Shown piece after piece: positions 58,962-64,000 of a stretch of DNA of 64,000 bases. Made by a program: the position numbers and the translations under genes. Each line of letters begins with the position of its first letter. Positions within the stretch are counted from its first letter, which is position 1. A model generated the notes under the pieces. It searched no databases. It saw only the letters and a list, made by a program, of their open reading frames with translations, and was not told where the DNA came from. Source of the DNA: Aromatoleum evansii (GTDB lineage: Bacteria; Pseudomonadota; Gammaproteobacteria; Burkholderiales; Rhodocyclaceae); contig NZ_WTVK01000017.1 of the NCBI RefSeq assembly GCF_012910805.1, positions 1-64,000 of the forward strand. The letters run 5' to 3'.

Positions 58962-59903
58962 CTACTCGAATAGCGCGCCGACGCTCTCGCCGGTATGGAT
59001 GCGTTCGATCGCCGAGGCGAAGAGCGGCGCCACCGTCAGCTGGGTGATCTTGTCCAGGCGCTTGTCCGGCGGCATGTGCACGGTGTTGGTGACGACGATG
59101 GACTCGATCGGCGCGTCGCGCAGGCGCTCGATCGCCGGGCCGCACAGCACGGCATGCACGGCGCCCGCGTGGATCGTGCGCGCCCCGGCGGCCTTCAGCG
59201 TGCCTATCGTCGACAACAGCGTGCCGGCGGTCGAGATCTCGTCGTCGAAGAGCACCACGTCGCGTCCCTTCACATCACCGACGACTTCGCCGTGCGTGAC
59301 GTTGGTGTCGCTGACGCGGCGCTTGTCGATGATCGCCATCGGGATGCCCAGGCGCTCGGAGAAGCGCCCGACGCGCTTCGCGCCGCCCGCGTCGGTGGCG
59401 ACGGCGACCATGTGCGCGAGGTCGTGGTTGCGGCGGAAGTGCTCGGCAAGGGTCGGGATCGCGGTGAGGTGGTCGACCGGCACTGAGAAGAAGCCGTGCA
59501 CCTGGTCGGCGTGCAGGTCCATCGTCAGCACGCGGTCGGCGCCCGCGGTCTTCAGCATGTCGGCGATCAGGCGGCCCGTGATCGAGATGCGCGGGGCGTC
59601 CTTCTTGTCCGAGCGCGCGTACGAATAGTAGGGGATCACCGCGGTCACGCGCCGAGCCGACGCGCTGCGCAGCGCGTCGAGCGTGATCATCAGCTCCATG
59701 ATGTGGTCGCTCACCGGCTCGGTGAAGGACTGCACGACGAACACGTCGCGTTCGCGGACATTCTCGCGGATCTGCACGTGCAGGTTGTCGTTGGAGAAGC
59801 GCGAGATCTCCATCTGGCTCAGTTCCAGCCCGAGCTTGTCGCAGATTTCCGCAGCCAGCGCGCGGTTCGAGTGGCACGCAAAGATGCGCAGGGCGTCGTT
59901 CAT
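58962..59903 (-). CDS. prs: Ribose-phosphate pyrophosphokinase (PRPP synthetase)
   Basis: The 313-residue enzyme makes PRPP from ribose 5-phosphate and ATP. It has the N-terminal half with QIRENVRERDVFVVQSFTEP, the flexible-loop region ARSDKKDAPRISITGRL, the catalytic His stretch VLTMDLHADQVHGFF, and the PRPP-binding loop VVLFDDEISTAGTLLS. Housekeeping class I enzymes usually have ARQDRK and DDMIDTAGT at the last two sites, so this may be a second, specialised copy. Its housekeeping counterpart next to ispE/rplY is not in the window. ATG 59903 is chosen by family start. Confidence 0.88.
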   Translation of the reverse strand: MNDALRIFACHSNRALAAEICDKLGLELSQMEISRFSNDNLHVQIRENVRERDVFVVQSFTEPVSDHIMELMITLDALRSASARRVTAVIPYYSYARSDKKDAPRISITGRLIADMLKTAGADRVLTMDLHADQVHGFFSVPVDHLTAIPTLAEHFRRNHDLAHMVAVATDAGGAKRVGRFSERLGIPMAIIDKRRVSDTNVTHGEVVGDVKGRDVVLFDDEISTAGTLLSTIGTLKAAGARTIHAGAVHAVLCGPAIERLRDAPIESIVVTNTVHMPPDKRLDKITQLTVAPLFASAIERIHTGESVGALFE

Positions 59904-60122
59904 CGCATTCGCTCCGGTGGCGGTCGCGCCGCGGGGCCGGCGCAACATCCCGTTGCGAATTGTAGCTGCCACGACGGGGCCGCGGCACGATGCGAGGATG
60001 CCGGAGGGCGATTCAGGCGCCGGGAAGCCTCCGTGCGCCGTCCAGTTCGAGGATAGGGCCGGGGTGGCGACGAGGTCAGACCCGCGTCACGATGGACTCC
60101 TTTCCCGTTTGGAGCGCAGCGC

Positions 60123-60434
60123 TCAGGTACGCGGATCCTGATGCTGGAAGTAGGCCACCCATTCGGTCCGGCTGATCTTGCCGTCCGAATCGGTGTCGAT
60201 GTCGCCGAAATACTTCACGAGTGGCGCCGAGGCGCGTGCTTCGTCGCCGTCGATGCGGCTGTCGCTGTTGCGGTCGAGCAGGCCGAAGACGTAGTTAGCG
60301 TCCGGTTCGGGTTCGGTGGCGCGTTGCGGCTGGGAGTCGAGGGCGACGGGCGTGAAGGCGCCGGCGGCTGCGGCGACCAGCGGGGCCAGCACGCTCAGCG
60401 TCAGGCTGGCGCAGATCAGGCGTTTGGTGAGCAC
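60123..60434 (-). CDS. Secreted EF-hand protein
   Basis: The 103-residue protein starts at GTG 60434, seven bases after GGAG, and opens with a signal peptide (VLTKRLICASLTLSVLAPLV). Two EF-hand loops follow: DRNSDSRIDGDE (about 53-64) and DTDSDGKISRTE (about 78-89), each with the calcium-binding D-x-[ND]-x-D-x-x-I-x-x-x-E pattern. It probably binds calcium in the periplasm. No enzyme domain is fused. A gap of about 220 bases separates it from prs. Confidence 0.85.
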   Translation of the reverse strand: MLTKRLICASLTLSVLAPLVAAAAGAFTPVALDSQPQRATEPEPDANYVFGLLDRNSDSRIDGDEARASAPLVKYFGDIDTDSDGKISRTEWVAYFQHQDPRT

Positions 60435-60745
60435 GTTGTTTCTCCATACTGGTGACTCCTGCGGGAAGCGCAGGACACCGCCGTCACTTTGCAAGCAGCG
60501 GGCCAGTCACGGAAAAGTGTTTTGTATCAACGTGTTGAAGCCATTGGCATGGCCGTGGCAGGGCGAGCGGGCGCAAAACCGTCGCCTGGCGGCGACGCCC
60601 GTGGCAGGCCGCAGCGTGCAAACGGGGCACGGCGGGGCTTGTGCGCTGTCGCCCGGCGACGACAGGGGCGTGGCGGGATGCTGCGTTGCAGCGTCGGCTG
60701 TGTGGAGGGACGTTACGGGGTGGCGGGCGGCAATTCCCGCGCCGC
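60435..60745. other. Intergenic region between EF-hand and NamZ-like genes
   Basis: No credible gene is present in these 311 bases. They contain the terminator of the NamZ-like gene (60,575-60,597) and, around 60,510-60,545, an A/T-richer patch that may hold the EF-hand gene promoter on the minus strand. Confidence 0.5.
60575..60597 (-). terminator. Short intrinsic terminator after NamZ-like gene
   Basis: On the minus strand CGTCGCC-GCCA-GGCGACG forms a seven-pair stem followed by GTTTTGC. It lies about 150 bases past the NamZ-like stop. The T-run is short, so termination may be partial. Confidence 0.6.
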
Positions 60746-61966
60746 TCAGCGGTACAGCAGGAAGGGCTCGCGCTCGGCAGCCCAGGCGGACTCGTCGGGA
60801 ACGGTCAGCGCGTCGAGGTCGGCCGGGGTCGCGGCCGGATCGTCCACCCAGCGGCGCAGCAGCTCGCTGCCATTGATGAGGTCGATCGCGAGGCGGTCGT
60901 GCTCGTACTCGTAGGGGAAGTCGCGCCACAGCGGATAGTTGGGCTGCAGGCGGCGCAGCGCCTTGAAGGCGAGCGCCTGCAGGCGCCACGGGCGGAAGGC
61001 GCCGTGGTCGTAGTGCGCGGGGTCCTCGACATGGATCTGCAGGCCGCTGCACAGTTTGCCGGCGTGCTTGTGGAAGGTCGGCTCGAACCAGCACTCGCGC
61101 AGCACGCAGCCGGCGAGCCAGTGCGGGGCCAGATGCTGCATCTCGGCCCGGATCGCGCGCGCGTCGATGTCCGGCGCGCCGAAAAGCTCCAGCGGACGCG
61201 TCGTGCCGCGGCCTTCCGACAGGGTCGTGCCCTCCAGCATCACGGTTCCGGCGTAGGCGCGCGCCATCGACACATTGGGGGCGTTGGGGCTGGGGTTGAT
61301 CCAGCTGCGCTCGCCCAGTGGCCAGCCGTAGCCGGGCGCAGCGTCCGCTTGCCAGCCTTCCATCGCGATCACTTCGCATTCGACGTCGAGCTTCAGCGTC
61401 GCGACGAACCAGCGCGCCAGTTCGCCCATCGTCAGGCCGTGGCGCATCGGCAACGGGCCGGCGCCGACGAAGCTCTCCCAGCCGGGGCGCAGGACGAGGC
61501 CTTCGACCGGCCGCCCGGCGGGGTTGGGGCGGTCGAGCACCCACACGGCCTTGCCGTGGCGCGCGGCGGCTTCGAGCACGTAGCGCAGCGTCGTGATGAA
61601 GGTGTAGATGCGGCAGCCCAGGTCCTGCAGATCGACGAGCAATACGTCGAACGTGTCCATCATCGCGTCGGTGGGCCGGCGCACCTCGCCGTACAGGCTG
61701 AACACGGGGATGCCGTGCAGCGGGTCGATGAAGTCCGGCGATTCGACCATGTTGTCCTGCTTGTCGCCGCGCAGGCCGTGCTGCGGGCCGAAGGCGGCGG
61801 TGAGCGTGATGTCGGGCAGGGCGCCCAGTGCGTCGAGCGAGTGGGAAAGTCCGCGCGTGACGGATGCGGGATGGGCGAGCAGGGCGACGCGGCGGCCGGC
61901 GAGCGGGCGGCGCAGTGCGGGTTCTTCGAGCAGGCGGTCGAGGCCGAACCGGATGGAGGCGGTCAT
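60746..61966 (-). CDS. NamZ-family protein (DUF1343), exo-N-acetylmuramidase-like
   Basis: The 406-residue protein matches the DUF1343/NamZ family. The segment VALLAHPASVTRGLSHSLDA (about 25-44) is followed by AFGPQHGLRGDKQDNMVESP, IPVFSLYGEVRRPTDAMMDT, DVLLVDLQDLGCRIYTFITT and VWVLDRPNPAGRPVEGLVLR. SEGRGTTRPLELFGAPDIDA lies in the C-terminal half. Family members remove terminal N-acetylmuramic acid during peptidoglycan recycling. No clear signal peptide is seen, suggesting a cytoplasmic enzyme. Its start lies 26 bases from the stop of the upstream DOMON-like gene, so they share an operon. Confidence 0.9.
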   Translation of the reverse strand: MTASIRFGLDRLLEEPALRRPLAGRRVALLAHPASVTRGLSHSLDALGALPDITLTAAFGPQHGLRGDKQDNMVESPDFIDPLHGIPVFSLYGEVRRPTDAMMDTFDVLLVDLQDLGCRIYTFITTLRYVLEAAARHGKAVWVLDRPNPAGRPVEGLVLRPGWESFVGAGPLPMRHGLTMGELARWFVATLKLDVECEVIAMEGWQADAAPGYGWPLGERSWINPSPNAPNVSMARAYAGTVMLEGTTLSEGRGTTRPLELFGAPDIDARAIRAEMQHLAPHWLAGCVLRECWFEPTFHKHAGKLCSGLQIHVEDPAHYDHGAFRPWRLQALAFKALRRLQPNYPLWRDFPYEYEHDRLAIDLINGSELLRRWVDDPAATPADLDALTVPDESAWAAEREPFLLYR

Positions 61967-61991
61967 GGTGTGCGGAACGTTTGCGCCGCGT

Positions 61992-62534
61992 TCAGGGCCG
62001 GGCCAGGGGCAGCGTGAAGGCGTCGCGGAGGTGGAAGTCGGGGCGCTCACCGGGGTGGCGCAGGGCCCAATAGGATAGCGTGCCGTCGAGCGTTTCGACG
62101 ACCGTCGTGAGCCCGAGTTCGAGCGGCGAGCCCTGCGGCAGGGCGGTCGCGTCGAGCGTGGCGTCGAGCACGAGCCGGCCCGTTTCGAGGTGCGACACGA
62201 TCATCGGGGCGGCCGGGGCGATCCCGGGTGCGCTGCGCTGGCGGTAGGCGTCGAAGTCGTAGATCGCCCATTCGCCGGAGGGCGAGAAGTTGAACTCGCG
62301 GTAGGCCGGGCGGCCGGGCGTGGCGACGAAGGCCTCGCAGCAGGTGTGTGCCCACAGGCCGTCAGCAGCGCGTGGGGCGCACGTGGCGGGAACGAGCACG
62401 TGCTGCACCTCACCCAGGAGTTCGAAGCGCAGCCGCAGGCCGCCGCGGTCCTCACGGAAGACGCGTACCGCGATCGAATCGATCGGGCAGGGCGGGCTGC
62501 CGGGGAAGGGAAGAAGCTGAGCCGTCGCCGTCAC
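61992..62534 (-). CDS. DOMON-like domain protein
   Basis: The 180-residue protein begins at GTG 62534, overlapping the receptor gene stop (GTGA). It is a beta sandwich of the DOMON-like type: RGGLRLRFELLGEVQHVLVP (about 30-49), LWAHTCCEAFVATPGRPAYR, then EFNFSPSGEWAIYDFDAYRQ and the C-terminal TLSYWALRHPGERPDFHLRD. DOMON domains bind haem or sugar; this subgroup is uncharacterised. It lies in an operon with the TonB-dependent receptor upstream and NamZ downstream, hinting at a shared sugar or cell-wall role. Confidence 0.8.
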   Translation of the reverse strand: MTATAQLLPFPGSPPCPIDSIAVRVFREDRGGLRLRFELLGEVQHVLVPATCAPRAADGLWAHTCCEAFVATPGRPAYREFNFSPSGEWAIYDFDAYRQRSAPGIAPAAPMIVSHLETGRLVLDATLDATALPQGSPLELGLTTVVETLDGTLSYWALRHPGERPDFHLRDAFTLPLARP

Positions 62535-64000
62535 GGATGTTTGCCGCGCTCGAGCGCGATGCTGAGCGAGAGGTAGGCGACCGGACAGACTTCATTCACC
62601 GGGTCGTTCGAGCCGCTCGCCGCCTGCTGGCTGCGGTCGGCGAATTCCTGGTGGCGCGGTCCGATGTTCTGCGCGGTGAGGCCCAGCCGCACCGCGTGAC
62701 CCGCGACGCGGGTGGTGTAGGTGATGTTCGCGTCGGCCGTCGTGTAGGGCTTGGCGATGAAGCGGTAGCGCGGCACGTAGCCGTCGCCGCCGGCGAGCGG
62801 GCCCATGCGCAGCACGCTGACCATGCTCGTCCAGCCGCCGCCCCAGTCCTGCAGCCAGCTCAGCGCCGCGGTATAGGGCGCGCTGCGGTCCTCGATCGCG
62901 GCGCTGCGGCTGTCGCGGTCGAGCATGGCGTGCGCGACGCGCAGCTCGGTGCCCGGCAGTGGGCGCGTCGACAGCTCGTACTCGATGCCGCGCAGGCGCA
63001 CCGTCGAGTCGAGGTTCTCGTAGCGGGTCGAGCCGAGGCTGAAGGGCAGCGGGCTCACGCTCGGCGACAGCAGGGGGGCGGGGTCCGGGTCGGGCTGCGG
63101 CACGCGCACGACGAAATCCTGGATGTTCTCCTCGAACACGCGCACGTCCAGCGTCGTGTTCCAGGTCTCGAGGCGGCCGAAGTAGCCGAGTTCGCGGGCG
63201 CCGACGCGCGTCTGCTCGAGGTCCGGATTCGGCACGTAGGGGCGGACCAGCTCGAGGCCGCTCGCCGGATCGATCGCGCGGATGTCCGCGTAGCGCGCGA
63301 ACACGTTGTTCTGGCGCAGGCCGCGCGAATAGCCGGCGCGCAGCGTGTGCCCGGGGGCCGCCTGCCAGTTGACGAAGGCGCGCGGGCTGAGGTGCGTTTT
63401 CCCGCCGGAATACCGCTCCACCGCGCCTCCCAGGTTCAGCGTGACGTCGTCCAGTGCGCGCCACTCGACGTTGCCGGATGCGCGGTAGAGGTACTGGGGG
63501 TCGGGGTTGCCGCCGAAGTAGAGGAAGGGCGCGTCGACGTCCTCGCGCTGGGCCTCCAGGCCCCACACGAGCTGCACTTCGGGGGCAGGGGCGCTGCGCC
63601 GCTGGATGCCGATGCTGTCGCGTACGCTGTCGCGGTTGCGGTTGAGCGGCACCGCCGGAAACATCGGTGCGCTCGCGAGCCACTCTTCGCGCACGCGCTC
63701 GTGATTGCGGTAATAGTTGAGCAGCCATTCCGTGTCCGCGGAGTCGTTGTGCTGCCACTGCAGATGGATGTTGTGGCTGTGATGCCGGCTGTGACGGGTG
63801 CCGTTGTTGTCGAACACGGAACCCTCATAACCCTCGCCGCGTACGCCGCTATTGCTCGCGATGCGCACGAGCAGCGCGTCATCGGCGCCCATCTGCAGAT
63901 CTCCGCGCAGGGAGAAGGTGTCGGTGCGGCGAGTGTCGTGCAGGCCGTCGAAGCCTTCGTCCCGCTGCGTTGCCGCGCTCATGCGCAGGGTCAGGGGGTC
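62531..64000 (-). CDS. TonB-dependent outer-membrane receptor (C-terminal part)
   Basis: The gene runs off the window; 489 residues of the beta-barrel are seen and the N-terminal plug with TonB box lies beyond base 64,000. Typical barrel elements are LQWQHNDSADTEWLLNYYRN, LSPRAFVNWQAAPGHTLRAG (near the middle), NPDLEQTRVGARELGYFGRL, STVRLRGIEYELSTRPLPG and the closing YLSLSIALERGKHP. Such receptors import siderophores, cobalamin or sugars using the TonB system. The C-terminus is not the usual aromatic residue, but the final strand is otherwise regular. The substrate cannot be read. Confidence 0.88.
   Translation of the reverse strand, partial: DPLTLRMSAATQRDEGFDGLHDTRRTDTFSLRGDLQMGADDALLVRIASNSGVRGEGYEGSVFDNNGTRHSRHHSHNIHLQWQHNDSADTEWLLNYYRNHERVREEWLASAPMFPAVPLNRNRDSVRDSIGIQRRSAPAPEVQLVWGLEAQREDVDAPFLYFGGNPDPQYLYRASGNVEWRALDDVTLNLGGAVERYSGGKTHLSPRAFVNWQAAPGHTLRAGYSRGLRQNNVFARYADIRAIDPASGLELVRPYVPNPDLEQTRVGARELGYFGRLETWNTTLDVRVFEENIQDFVVRVPQPDPDPAPLLSPSVSPLPFSLGSTRYENLDSTVRLRGIEYELSTRPLPGTELRVAHAMLDRDSRSAAIEDRSAPYTAALSWLQDWGGGWTSMVSVLRMGPLAGGDGYVPRYRFIAKPYTTADANITYTTRVAGHAVRLGLTAQNIGPRHQEFADRSQQAASGSNDPVNEVCPVAYLSLSIALERGKHP

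Overview
The window joins most of a Mu-like transposable prophage (1 to about 37,548; its left end lies outside the window) to a GC-rich bacterial chromosome (37,549 to 64,000). The chromosomal genes (LivK/LivH/LivM transporter, FimT-PilV-PilW-PilX-PilY1 operon, SAH-riboswitch-controlled metH, NamZ-family protein, DedA-rhodanese protein) suggest a betaproteobacterium, probably Rhodocyclales of the Azoarcus/Thauera type. That placement is inference from gene content; no rRNA or other marker is present.

Prophage layout. A leftward early operon (95 to 9,513, minus strand) runs from a BcepMu gp16-like gene through small HTH proteins, a DDE transposase with D,D(35)E spacing, an ExeA/MuB-type AAA ATPase, a DUF3164 protein, HU and GemA to a Mor-type activator. 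A divergent control region with a perfect operator-like palindrome separates it from a rightward XRE repressor. Between the repressor and the lysis genes lies a cargo zone (10,090 to 13,600). It holds a membrane protein sharing a peptide motif with the repressor, a zinc-ribbon protein, a DUF4124 protein, and an A/T-richer three-gene cassette ending in a PD-(D/E)XK nuclease-like protein. The rightward late region follows: amidase, holin, Rz/Rz1, gp26/27-like proteins, MazG-like protein, TerL, portal, F-like head protein, an extra inserted gene, a protease/major-capsid fusion, neck proteins, tail tube, a 928-aa tape measure and several large tip/baseplate proteins. The transposition module is BcepMu-like, but the tail looks siphovirus-like, so the element is a mosaic. 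Three nearly identical 21-bp elements precede the lysis, capsid and neck/tail gene blocks and are good candidates for late-activator sites.

The phage right end has two 22-bp-period repeats and a terminal CA, and it cuts livM, which has lost its C-terminus. Upstream on the same minus strand are livH and two LivK-type binding-protein genes, each with a clear intrinsic terminator.

The rest of the chromosome holds two tandem paralogous lipoproteins, an alpha/beta hydrolase, a VOC protein, a TsdA-like dihaem cytochrome c, the minor-pilin/PilY1 operon, an SAH riboswitch with an overlapping terminator in front of a complete metH, a REP-like inverted repeat, a small secreted protein, a DedA-rhodanese fusion, a PRPP synthetase, an EF-hand protein, a NamZ-family protein, a DOMON-like protein and the C-terminal part of a TonB-dependent receptor that runs off the window. 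No rRNA, tRNA, CRISPR array or insertion sequence was seen.
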